A stretch of 28,087 nucleotides of DNA from Leptospiraceae bacterium (GTDB lineage: Bacteria > Spirochaetota > Leptospiria > Leptospirales > Leptospiraceae): assembly GCA_027485405.1 (NCBI GenBank), contig JAIXRB010000140.1:1-28087 (forward strand), read 5' to 3'. The number at the start of each line of letters is the position of its first letter. The stretch's first letter is position 1. Shown piece by piece: positions 7,600 through 15,670 of the stretch. The translations under genes were made by a program, and so were the position numbers. The notes below the pieces were generated by a model that saw nothing but the letters and a program-made list of their open reading frames with translations, was not told where the DNA came from and ran no database searches.

Positions 7600-8391
7600 A
7601 TGGAAGCAGTGATTCTTAGATTGCGAAAAAACCTCTCCGAAATGAAGGATAAATATGCCTTTGTCTCTTTAAAATCAGGGACCGAAACGGAAGATATGGG
7701 AGAAACTGAGCTAGCTTTGCTTTCCACTGTCTGCCAAGGCATCTTACCTTTGAGTGTTAAGATTGGCGGTCCAGAGGCTCGAAATGACATTCGCATATGT
7801 CAAAGATTAGGTGTTTCTGGTGTTTCAGCTCCGATGATAGAATCAGAATATGCTCTCCGAAATTTTATAGGTACCATGCGGAACTTGTACAATCCGACCG
7901 AATATCCAAAAGTACGCAAAGCTATCAATTTAGAAACAATCACTGGATACAGAAATTTAATGGATATTTTTGACTCTGTTTCCTTTAAGGAATTGGACCA
8001 AGTGACAGCCGCTCGTTCTGATCTCTCAGCCTCAATGGATCGTCATCCAGACGACAAAGAAGTGACTCGAGTTTCAAAGAACATTGTGAAGGAAGCTCGG
8101 GCGCGTAACAAAAAAACTTCTTTAGGTGGAACTATTACAAAGTCAAACTTTGAAGAAATTGCCAATGAAATCGCTCCAGATTTTATAAATTCACGACACG
8201 TAATGGTAGATACTACTCGTTCCATGGAAATTGGAGCCCAAGACGTCGCAGAATGTATGCTCGTTTTTGAAATGGATATGTATGAGTACTTCGGGAAAAT
8301 CTTCCCCGAAAAATCCTTTTATTATAGAAATAGGGTTGAAATCAATCGCGAACGAATTGGTGAACGAAAAGTTCTCTATTTTATTCGTTGA
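7600..8391 (+). CDS. HpcH/HpaI aldolase/citrate-lyase-beta family protein
   Basis: TIM-barrel protein of 263 residues resembling the HpcH/HpaI lyase family, which cleaves or forms C-C bonds of 2-oxo-acid or acyl-CoA substrates with a divalent metal. Barrel strands with family-like motifs are KIGGPEARNDI (54-64), the metal-ligand glutamate E112 in INLETITGY, and D141 in AARSDLSAS, the usual Glu/Asp pair. The substrate cannot be read from sequence. The frame is open further upstream to 7474, but that part overlaps lepB's start and is low-complexity, so the ATG at 7600 is chosen. Its stop TGA touches the TTG start of the next gene. Confidence 0.78.
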   Translation: MEAVILRLRKNLSEMKDKYAFVSLKSGTETEDMGETELALLSTVCQGILPLSVKIGGPEARNDIRICQRLGVSGVSAPMIESEYALRNFIGTMRNLYNPTEYPKVRKAINLETITGYRNLMDIFDSVSFKELDQVTAARSDLSASMDRHPDDKEVTRVSKNIVKEARARNKKTSLGGTITKSNFEEIANEIAPDFINSRHVMVDTTRSMEIGAQDVAECMLVFEMDMYEYFGKIFPEKSFYYRNRVEINRERIGERKVLYFIR

Positions 8392-9885
8392 TTGGAACGA
8401 CTCTGTTTTGTTTTAGCTTTTCTACCAGGCTTTCTATTCTTATTTCAACCTTCTTTTTCAGCGGTTTTACTTAAGTGCGTTGCTTTTATATTAGTTCTAA
8501 TTGGATTCTTCAGTTATTTTCGGACTGAAGAGAAATTGGAATGGAAACCATTGCCAATTTGTTTTTGGATCTTCCCTCTTTCGCTTTTTGTTTTTGGGTT
8601 TGCTAACCATGCATTTCATTTAACAAAAACATTGATTTTAAATTTTTCGATTTGGGACTTGGACTATATTGGTTTGCGGGTTCTGATTAAAAACATAGCA
8701 ACCGGTGAAAGCTTTGCTAGTCCCTATTACGAAGGAGGGAATTCGTATTTATTCCATCATTTTGCTCCAGGGATTGCATTGTTATCACCATTTGAATTTC
8801 TTCCTTATGGTCAGTTTAACTATGCAATTGGAGTCTTCACTGTTTTCATAGCCGGAATCATTGGATGGGCTATATTGTTTATAAAAGAACGAAGATTTGT
8901 TGGATTGTTGATTCTTTTGCATTCCATTTATCTGTACCGATTAGGTGTATCGTATCACTTTGAGGTTTTGGTTCTACCGTTCTCACTTTTCTTTTTCTAT
9001 TTTTGGTTTTACAAGAGAGAAGGCGGAATAGTTCTGAAGATGCTTTCGCTACTTTGCTTTCTAAGTATAAAAGAAGATATTGCTCTGTATTTGTTAGTCT
9101 TGGGAGTGTTTCTTGCTCTCTTCGAAAAAGATAGACTCCGAGAAGCAAAAGCTTTGCTCTTCTCTACCGTGTTGTATACTGTCATTGCACAAGGGACATT
9201 GCATTTCCTTTCAGGTAATAGTAGTTTAGAATTCTGGATTTCAGAATGGAACAAAGACTATTCAGAAACGATTTCCAATCCACTGGATTGGGAGAAGAGA
9301 AAGAATATAATCGTTGATGTTAGTTTAGGATTTGGATTGTTTTTCTTTCGGAAGAACGCTTTTGTTTTTTCCGTCTACGCTCTTCTTTGTCTTCATTTGA
9401 TTTCTGATAGACCTTGGTACAATGAGGTTTACTCTTATTATTCTTATACTATCTTGCCATTTGCTTTTATGGCAATTTTTGAGAATGAAAAAGTATCCTC
9501 GAAATATATGTATTTGTTGATATTTCTTGGCTTGGCGTTTTATCGCAATTCTTTGGATAGAGATTTTCCAATGAGAGTAGTTGAGGATTCTATGCCATCA
9601 CTACCTATCTGGCAAGAAACAATGGATTCTCCTGTGTTTTGCCAACAAAACATTTCAATTTTTGCATCCTCCAAAATGAATCTGCATCCCCTAACCAAAT
9701 TAGGTTGCAATTCGAGAGGGATTGGTTTTGCTATGCTTTCTCGAGACGTACCACCCTTGCCCATTGTTAACCGCGAAGGCATTGAAGAACTGGCTAAAAA
9801 AATCGAAGAAAGTGGAGGTAAGGTTGTCCAAAAGCAATTCTTTTTAGGAAAGCAAATGAATCTTTACCAATTAAAATGTCCTTGA
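8392..9885 (+). CDS. DUF2079-like polytopic membrane protein
   Basis: Protein of 497 residues with about ten hydrophobic helices spread over residues 1-390 and a soluble tail of about 100 residues. The segment after the first helices contains DLDYIGLRVL and then YLFHHFAPGIALLSPFEFLP. This matches the DUF2079 pattern of an exported loop with an aspartate and a His-Phe-x-Pro motif, as in GT-C-like membrane proteins. The function is not established. The longest frame starts at TTG directly after the aldolase stop and lacks a clear ribosome site, so the exact start is uncertain. It ends five bases from the convergent hydrolase gene. Confidence 0.7.
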   Translation: MERLCFVLAFLPGFLFLFQPSFSAVLLKCVAFILVLIGFFSYFRTEEKLEWKPLPICFWIFPLSLFVFGFANHAFHLTKTLILNFSIWDLDYIGLRVLIKNIATGESFASPYYEGGNSYLFHHFAPGIALLSPFEFLPYGQFNYAIGVFTVFIAGIIGWAILFIKERRFVGLLILLHSIYLYRLGVSYHFEVLVLPFSLFFFYFWFYKREGGIVLKMLSLLCFLSIKEDIALYLLVLGVFLALFEKDRLREAKALLFSTVLYTVIAQGTLHFLSGNSSLEFWISEWNKDYSETISNPLDWEKRKNIIVDVSLGFGLFFFRKNAFVFSVYALLCLHLISDRPWYNEVYSYYSYTILPFAFMAIFENEKVSSKYMYLLIFLGLAFYRNSLDRDFPMRVVEDSMPSLPIWQETMDSPVFCQQNISIFASSKMNLHPLTKLGCNSRGIGFAMLSRDVPPLPIVNREGIEELAKKIEESGGKVVQKQFFLGKQMNLYQLKCP

Positions 9886-9890
9886 ATTGA

Positions 9891-10679
9891 CTAGAGCGAA
9901 AGACTAGATAGAAAATCGAAAACCAAAGTTAAAAACTGGGCAGAATGTGAATAGTGAACAAAGTGTCCTCCCCCTTCGATCACTTCAATTTGAGCGTTTG
10001 GGAAAAAATTTTGGATAGTTTGCTTGTCTTCTTCTTTTACATAGGTTGAATTTCCTCCCAAAATAAACAAAGTGGGGTTAGTTGAATTTAATCCTTCTTT
10101 AAAGTAACTATCAAAAAGCCGATCACTGTTCTGTAGTGCGGAAACATTGAGCTTCCAATAGTAACCACCACTCTCTTTTCTTTCTAAGTTCATTTGTAGA
10201 AATTGGCGTAGAAACGTATCTGGAACAAAATGTTCCATAAGATGATCGACTTCTGTTCGAGTTTTGCAATGGGCAACATCAATTGATAAGGCTGATACTT
10301 CATTTTGATACTCAAACGGATAGGATTTAGGGGCAATGTCTTCTACTATCAAACTAGAAACTAACTGCGGATGGTTGAGTGTAAAATACATAGAGACAAT
10401 GCCACCCATTGAATGGCCTATGAGTATGGGATTTTCTATTTTTTGGTCACTTAAGAATTGACCCAAGTCTCTAGACATTGCAGGAATTGAGTGTTCGCTT
10501 GAGTGAAAAGAGTCTCCATGGTTTCTCAAATCTAAAGCAAAAACTTGATACTTTTCAGCAAGTGCCTTACAAATTGAAATCCAGTTCTTTGAAGAACCGA
10601 ACAACCCATGAAGTATAACGATTGATTGGCGATTTGTTTCTCGGATTTCTGGATAAGAACGAAATGCAAGTGAGTTCAT
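9891..10679 (-). CDS. Alpha/beta-fold hydrolase (YbfF/ABHD11-like esterase)
   Basis: Soluble serine hydrolase of about 262 residues. Oxyanion-hole motif ILHGLFGSSKNW and the LRNHGDS turn are followed by the nucleophile elbow GHSMGG (Ser 90 from this start). Later come VEDIAP and the LFILGGNSTYV block typical of YbfF/ABHD11 esterases. The catalytic His lies in GGGHFVHYSHS. The natural substrate is unknown; family members hydrolyse short acyl esters. The chosen ATG (10679) overlaps the upstream stop as ATGA. A GTG four codons earlier (10691) is an alternative. Confidence 0.88.
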   Translation of the reverse strand: MNSLAFRSYPEIRETNRQSIVILHGLFGSSKNWISICKALAEKYQVFALDLRNHGDSFHSSEHSIPAMSRDLGQFLSDQKIENPILIGHSMGGIVSMYFTLNHPQLVSSLIVEDIAPKSYPFEYQNEVSALSIDVAHCKTRTEVDHLMEHFVPDTFLRQFLQMNLERKESGGYYWKLNVSALQNSDRLFDSYFKEGLNSTNPTLFILGGNSTYVKEEDKQTIQNFFPNAQIEVIEGGGHFVHYSHSAQFLTLVFDFLSSLSL

Positions 10680-11659
10680 TCCTTGAGACACTCTGATTTT
10701 AGAATATGAAGGTAGGGATTTAGTTTCGATTTGTATTGGCTGGGAAGACTTTCTACATATCGGCTGATCATTCGAATTTCAGATGGGATAGAGGCATCAG
10801 CATCTTCAAAACAGGCAATACTCTCTGGTTCTAAAGTCAAATTTTGAAGGGTATTCTTTACTGAAGCAAAGTAAGGTTTTGAATACTTGGATTGGGGAAA
10901 AAAATAAAGGAACTTTAGTTTTCCTTTTCTGACGGATTCTAACTCACAGAACAAGTTTTTCTCACAATTGATCTTTGGCATTGCCTCTACCGCTTGAAAT
11001 GCCAAATAGTCAGCATGCTTTGTGCTAGGAGAGGATTCAATCAGCTTCCAAAAGAAATTGGAATCCACATAAAAAACGTTTCTATTAAAATCGTAGAGCA
11101 ATTTAGATTCATGTCTTTTTAAAAAACCTTGGATCTCTGTAGTTTGGTTCGGTTTGATTTTTTCCTCATTCATTTGTCCGATCGCTTCCCCAAGAGCTAC
11201 TGCTCCAAGCGCCCGGACATAAAGAAAATCGTCTTTCCAAAATTCACCATTTTCTGTTAAATCAAACAAAGCGTCTGTCAAATTCATTTTATAAATAAGA
11301 GCTAAGGATTTTCTGTTGATTTGGTTGCCGAAAATCTGATTCAGACTTTGAAAGGGGGTTTTTTGAATGGCTAGCAGATTTTTCCGCAAGGCATAGCCCG
11401 CTAATTCAGATTTGGTTTTAACATAAATCCATTCGGACGAGGGTAGTTCGATCGGGCTTTGCTGTCTTTCAACCGTGTCCAAAATTCTAAGGTTTGCAAT
11501 TGCCTCTTTCTTTCGATCTGGAAACAAATAGAGGATAGTCTCGTATTCGCTTACGAAAAAGAGTTGAGACTCCTTAGGGATTTTACCAGCAAACAGGTTT
11601 CCCTTAATACTGGCAAAAAGCCATATGACAGCAATGGAAAGAAAACCAATGGATTTCAT
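10676..11659 (-). CDS. Exported protein of unknown function
   Basis: I do not recognise a family. The 327 residues begin with a signal-peptide-like stretch (MKSIGFLSIAVIWLFASIKG), so export or lipid-free periplasmic location is likely. Residues about 50-95 resemble a bacterial SH3-like fold: an opening ANLRILDTVE, then EWIYVKTKSELAGYALRKNL, the W-V ... G-x-A-x pattern of SH3b repeats. The remainder is alpha-helical and rich in Lys, Phe and Tyr. It includes a possible disulfide pair in INCEKNLFCELE and further cysteines near the C-terminus. It lies seven bases after the aminotransferase and overlaps the hydrolase, so it is co-transcribed. Confidence 0.7.
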   Translation of the reverse strand: MKSIGFLSIAVIWLFASIKGNLFAGKIPKESQLFFVSEYETILYLFPDRKKEAIANLRILDTVERQQSPIELPSSEWIYVKTKSELAGYALRKNLLAIQKTPFQSLNQIFGNQINRKSLALIYKMNLTDALFDLTENGEFWKDDFLYVRALGAVALGEAIGQMNEEKIKPNQTTEIQGFLKRHESKLLYDFNRNVFYVDSNFFWKLIESSPSTKHADYLAFQAVEAMPKINCEKNLFCELESVRKGKLKFLYFFPQSKYSKPYFASVKNTLQNLTLEPESIACFEDADASIPSEIRMISRYVESLPSQYKSKLNPYLHILKSECLKE

Positions 11660-11674
11660 CTAGTTCTCAACTAG
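11660..11674 (-). repeat. Perfect inverted repeat abutting a start codon
   Basis: Six-base arms CTAGTT and AACTAG around a three-base loop. On the minus-strand RNA the hairpin covers the aminotransferase stop and ends exactly one base before the AUG of the exported protein gene, occupying the place of its ribosome-binding site. It is small and A/U-rich, so any effect on initiation is speculative. Confidence 0.4.
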
Positions 11675-12884
11675 AAAGGTCTTGGACCATTTTTTGAATC
11701 CGGCTCACTCCTTTAGTGATGTCTGCATCGCTTAACGCATATGAAAGTCGAATTGCTTGGTCGTCTCCAAAGGCAACTCCGGGTACAACTGCCACCTGAT
11801 AATTGTCCAAGAGATGGTCGCAAAATATCTTAGAAAGGGACTTTCCTGGATTGCTTTGGATTAGCTTCTTAAAGCCAGGAGTTTGATAAATACCTGTTAC
11901 ATAAGGAAATACATAGAACGCCCCGGTAGGTTTTGGACATTTTATGCCTTTGATTTCATTCAAAAGACCAACAATCAAGTCTCGTCTCTTTAAAAATGCC
12001 AGTCGCATTTGTTCGACTTCACCTTGGTCACCAAGTAAGGCGGCTTCTGCCCCATACTGCGAAATCGATGAGGCATTTGAAGTTGATTGCCCCTGCATAG
12101 TGTCCATGTTTTTGATGATATCGGGATGTCCTGCCCCGTAACCGATTCTCCATCCAGTCATAGAGTAAGCCTTAGAAACTCCGTTCACGATGAACGTGCG
12201 CTCTTTCATCGCCTCAGAAATCATAGCCGGGTTTGTAAAAGTCAAATTATCATAAGTGATCTTCTCGTAAATATCGTCCGACAGACAAAGAACCTCATGG
12301 TGTAAGAGAACATTCACCAATGCCTCAACTTCTTTTCTCGTGTAGGTTGAACCAGTAGGATTTGATGGTGAATTGAACAAGAAAACCTTGGTTTTATCTG
12401 TTATTGCGTTTTCAAGCTGGAGTGGCGAAATCTTAAAGTCACTCGAAATAGACGTGGGAACAATAATGGGGACACCTTCCGCTAAACGAACAATATCTGC
12501 ATAGCTCACCCAGTATGGAGCTGGTATGATCACTTCGTCTCCCGGATTCAATGTCGCCATGAAGAAGTTATAAATAACTTGTTTACCACCAGTTCCGACA
12601 ATGATCTGGCTTTCATCATAAACCAAACCATTTTCGTTTTTGAATTTTTGAACAATTGCCTTCTTTAAGCTAGCGGTTCCAGAAACAGGAGTGTATTTCG
12701 TTTTTCCCTGTTCCATTGCTTTTTTTGCCGCGAGCTTAATATGCTCGGGCGTATCAAAGTCGGGTTCACCAGCTCCAAATCCTACAACGTCTACACCGCT
12801 AGCCTTTAGTCGGTTTGCTTTCGCTGTGATTGCGAGAGTTGGGCTTGGCTCCACTACATCTAATCTTTTTGCAACTAACTTCAT
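11667..12884 (-). CDS. aspC: Aspartate aminotransferase (class I, PLP-dependent)
   Basis: Fold-type I aminotransferase of 405 residues, I-gamma subgroup by its opening SPTLAITAKANRLKASG and GFGAGEPDFDTP. The PLP-binding lysine is K238 in NGVSKAYSMTGWRIGY. Cofactor contacts include N175 in SPSNPTG, D203 and Y206 in SDDIY. The substrate-carboxylate arginine lies in QAIRLSYALS. It likely interconverts aspartate and oxaloacetate with 2-oxoglutarate; related enzymes also act on prephenate, so substrate range is inferred. The ATG has AAAGGA about six bases upstream. It lies 11 bases after the helicase gene in the same transcript. Confidence 0.9.
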   Translation of the reverse strand: MKLVAKRLDVVEPSPTLAITAKANRLKASGVDVVGFGAGEPDFDTPEHIKLAAKKAMEQGKTKYTPVSGTASLKKAIVQKFKNENGLVYDESQIIVGTGGKQVIYNFFMATLNPGDEVIIPAPYWVSYADIVRLAEGVPIIVPTSISSDFKISPLQLENAITDKTKVFLFNSPSNPTGSTYTRKEVEALVNVLLHHEVLCLSDDIYEKITYDNLTFTNPAMISEAMKERTFIVNGVSKAYSMTGWRIGYGAGHPDIIKNMDTMQGQSTSNASSISQYGAEAALLGDQGEVEQMRLAFLKRRDLIVGLLNEIKGIKCPKPTGAFYVFPYVTGIYQTPGFKKLIQSNPGKSLSKIFCDHLLDNYQVAVVPGVAFGDDQAIRLSYALSDADITKGVSRIQKMVQDLSS

Positions 12885-12895
12885 AACAAATCCTT

Positions 12896-14593
12896 TTATT
12901 TAGCTAAAGCCTCTTCTCGCATTCCTTCTTTGAACTGGTCGAGTGTATAGATTTCGTACTCGTAACCTTGCTCAGTTAGAAAAAGTTGTCGGTTTTGACC
13001 AAATCTTTCTTCGTTTGTATCACGAGATATGAGCGAGAAGAAAATAGCTGTGTTGTCGTTTGACTTTGGTCGCAGAATTCGACCGAGACGCTGAGCTTCT
13101 TCTTGTCTGGATCCAAAAGTTCCAGACACCTGAATGGCGATGTTTGCATCTGGTAAATCGATAGAGAAGTTGGCAACTTTAGAAACTACCAATTGTTTGA
13201 TTTTACCATTTCTGAATGCTTGGTACAACTCTTGTCTTTCTGGCAAAGGCGTTTTACCAGTGATCAATGGGATCTTAAATTTTTGGGAGATTTCTTCCAA
13301 TTGATTGATGTACTGACCAATGACTAAGATGTTTGAGTTTGGATACCTTTTTAACACGGTATCAATTCCCTGCATTTTCTCAGGATTTTCGGAAGCGAGT
13401 CGGAATTTTTCTCTGTCATCTGCTACAGAATATCGCATACGCAAATCATCTTCCATTGGAACGCGGATCTCCACACATTTTGCTTCTGCGATCCAAGACT
13501 TAGCTTCCAGTTCTTTCCAAGGTACATCATATTTCTTAGGTCCAATCAAAGAAAAAACGTCTTCTTCTAGACCGTCTTCACGGACTAATGTTGCTGTAAG
13601 TCCCAACCTACGCTTAGCTTGAAGTTCGGAAGTCATCCGAAAAACAGGTGCGGGCAATAAGTGCACCTCATCGTAAACAATTAAGCCCCAGTTATTTGCA
13701 CTGAAAATATGAAAATGAGTGAAATCTCCACCTTTCTTTTTTCTATGTGTGAGAATATTGTAAGTAGCAATTGTTATAGGCTTAATTTCCTTTAATTCAC
13801 CAGAGTATTCACCTATGTCCGCCTCAGAGATATCAGTTTTGTCTAGGATTTCGTTTCTCCACTGACGGATAGAAAGTGTATTCGTTACTAAAATAAGTGT
13901 TTCTGCTCCAACGATTTGCATAACACCCATACCGACGATAGTCTTACCAGCACCGCAAGGTAAAACGACAACGCCTGATCCGCCTTCGTTTCTGCCACCA
14001 GCATGAAATGCTTCGACGGAGGCTCTTTGGTAATCTCTCATTCCAAACTTGATGCCACCTTTTGTGGTTGCTCTTAAGTTAAATGGGTACTTGTTTCCTT
14101 CATCGTAGCCTGCTAAATCTTCAACTGGGAAACCAATTTTGATCAATGCTTGTTTGATATGTCCGCGATATTCTTTCTTGATTCGGATTTTATCACCTTC
14201 CATTCCGTCAATGAACGGCTGAACGGCTCTGTGGTTAGAGATTTCTGTAATAAATCCTTTTTCGTTGGAAATGATATAGAGTTCACCAGTTTCTTCTTTT
14301 ACGAGCTTTACCTTTCCGTATCGAGAGATTTGCTCTTTGATTTCGTTGATTACGTTTTTAGGAACCGAATAACGTGCAAATTTCTCCAAACCTTCCACAA
14401 TCTCTTCTGCGGACATTTTAATTGAAGCGGCATTCCAAAGAGATAAGGGGGAAATTCGATAGGTATGGAGGTATTCAGGACTTTTTTCTAATTCTGCGAA
14501 CTTAGAAACCAGGTCTCTACAAGCCTCAAATTCGGAATTATCGACTTCTAAAAGCATGGTTTTGTCGCTTTGAACGATCAGTGGTTTACTCAT
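12896..14593 (-). CDS. XPB-type superfamily 2 DNA helicase
   Basis: DNA repair or transcription-linked helicase of 565 residues related to archaeal/eukaryotic XPB. An N-terminal XPB domain (about 1-190) is followed by helicase domain 1. Walker A is VLPCGAGKTIVG, motif II is VYDEVHLLP (DEVH box) and motif III is LGLTATLVREDG, containing the RED motif special to XPB. Domain 2 ends in the arginine-finger motif QEEAQRLGRILRP. Bacterial XPB is known mainly from actinobacteria and spirochaetes; its role there is not well defined. The ATG has GAGGA nine bases upstream. It leads a four-gene group with aspC, the exported protein and the hydrolase. Confidence 0.95.
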   Translation of the reverse strand: MSKPLIVQSDKTMLLEVDNSEFEACRDLVSKFAELEKSPEYLHTYRISPLSLWNAASIKMSAEEIVEGLEKFARYSVPKNVINEIKEQISRYGKVKLVKEETGELYIISNEKGFITEISNHRAVQPFIDGMEGDKIRIKKEYRGHIKQALIKIGFPVEDLAGYDEGNKYPFNLRATTKGGIKFGMRDYQRASVEAFHAGGRNEGGSGVVVLPCGAGKTIVGMGVMQIVGAETLILVTNTLSIRQWRNEILDKTDISEADIGEYSGELKEIKPITIATYNILTHRKKKGGDFTHFHIFSANNWGLIVYDEVHLLPAPVFRMTSELQAKRRLGLTATLVREDGLEEDVFSLIGPKKYDVPWKELEAKSWIAEAKCVEIRVPMEDDLRMRYSVADDREKFRLASENPEKMQGIDTVLKRYPNSNILVIGQYINQLEEISQKFKIPLITGKTPLPERQELYQAFRNGKIKQLVVSKVANFSIDLPDANIAIQVSGTFGSRQEEAQRLGRILRPKSNDNTAIFFSLISRDTNEERFGQNRQLFLTEQGYEYEIYTLDQFKEGMREEALAK

Positions 14594-14683
14594 GTATATA
14601 TGTCCTCGGTTTTAACTAGGCTGGAAAGAAGGGCGTCGGTGTCAATTCATTCTTTTTCCTAGTTTTCAGCGAAAGAAATTGAA
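14594..14683 (-). promoter_or_regulatory. Possible promoter of the XPB helicase gene
   Basis: Gap of 90 bases between dus and the helicase gene. The minus strand carries a perfect TTGACA (14640-14645), but the sequence 16-18 bases downstream is a poor -10 (AGCCTA/TAGTTA). A GAGGA ribosome site precedes the ATG. Some transcription may instead come from the flagellar operon. Confidence 0.3.
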
Positions 14684-15670
14684 TCAAACCCACTCTGCGC
14701 TTTTTTCTATTAGGTGATCTAAGATAGGAGTCCCATCAGAAACTTTATGCATGTTCTCTGAAATATATCTTCTATAATACCGCCCTCCTCTAACTCCATG
14801 GAATAAGCCGAGTGTATGACGAAGAACTTGGTGCGGTTTTATTCCCTCTGATTGATACTCTGCAAGAATTTCCTTTAAACCTCTTAGAACCTCTTTTCGA
14901 GTCAAAACAGATTTTTCTTCTTCTCCCCAAATCTCTGCATCAACTGTCGCAAAAGCAAACGGAGATTCATACGCCATTCTACCAATCATGACTCCATCTG
15001 TTTTTGTCAGGTGGTCTTTTGCTGATTCCAAATCTTTGATTCCTCCATTCAAAATGATTGGCATATTCGGGAATTTCTTCTTAACTTCAAATACGTCAGA
15101 ATATCGAAGCGGTGGAATGGTCCTATTTTCTGCAGGACTAAGTCCGCCTAATACAGCAATCCTTGCATGTATTGAGAGTGCTGATACCCCTGCCCTATTC
15201 AAATGGGAAACAAAGTTTAAGAGATCTTCTAAGGTCTCTTTTCCAGGAATTCCGATTCGATGCTTGACTGTGACAGGGATTTGGACTGCTTCCTTCAGTT
15301 TAGAAACTATGTTCGCTACATGAGACGGATCCGCCATAAGGCAAGCCCCAAAGTTCCCCGATGTAACTCGATCGGAAGGGCAACCAACATTTAGATTGAT
15401 TTCCGAATAACCGAGGTCTTCTCCGATCCGAGCCGCTTCGGCTAAATCTTTAGGTGAGTCTCCACCCAACTGAAGTGCCAAAGGCAACTCTCTGGGATGA
15501 AATTTTAGAAAGCGATTTTGATCTCCTTTTAAAATTGCATTCACATGGATCATTTCCGTGTAAAGCAGAGTCTTTTTGGTCAAAATCCGCATAAAACTGC
15601 GATAAAAACGATCTGTCCAATCCATCATCGGAGCTACCGACAAAAGATAGTAAGGTTTTACTGATGACAT
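14684..15670 (-). CDS. dusA: tRNA-dihydrouridine synthase, DusA type
   Basis: FMN-dependent enzyme that reduces specific uridines in the D-loop of tRNA to dihydrouridine; 328 residues, usual length. The FMN-barrel start is SVAPMMDWTDRFYR. The catalytic cysteine is C97 in NLNVGCPSDRVTSGNFGACL. The tRNA/FMN motifs VKHRIGI and SIHARIAVLGGLSPAENR point to the DusA branch, where the usual reading is ARKAWLQGLSPKENR. ILNGGI and MIGRMAYESPFAF follow. Its ATG shares a base with the flhA stop (TAATG) and has no separate ribosome site, so it is coupled to the flagellar operon. Confidence 0.93.
   Translation of the reverse strand: MSSVKPYYLLSVAPMMDWTDRFYRSFMRILTKKTLLYTEMIHVNAILKGDQNRFLKFHPRELPLALQLGGDSPKDLAEAARIGEDLGYSEINLNVGCPSDRVTSGNFGACLMADPSHVANIVSKLKEAVQIPVTVKHRIGIPGKETLEDLLNFVSHLNRAGVSALSIHARIAVLGGLSPAENRTIPPLRYSDVFEVKKKFPNMPIILNGGIKDLESAKDHLTKTDGVMIGRMAYESPFAFATVDAEIWGEEEKSVLTRKEVLRGLKEILAEYQSEGIKPHQVLRHTLGLFHGVRGGRYYRRYISENMHKVSDGTPILDHLIEKSAEWV

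Noticed and set aside
10680..10691. GTG start for the alpha/beta hydrolase
   Set aside because: The ATG at 10679 gives the ATGA overlap seen elsewhere in this window. The extra four residues add nothing conserved, though the GTG cannot be excluded.
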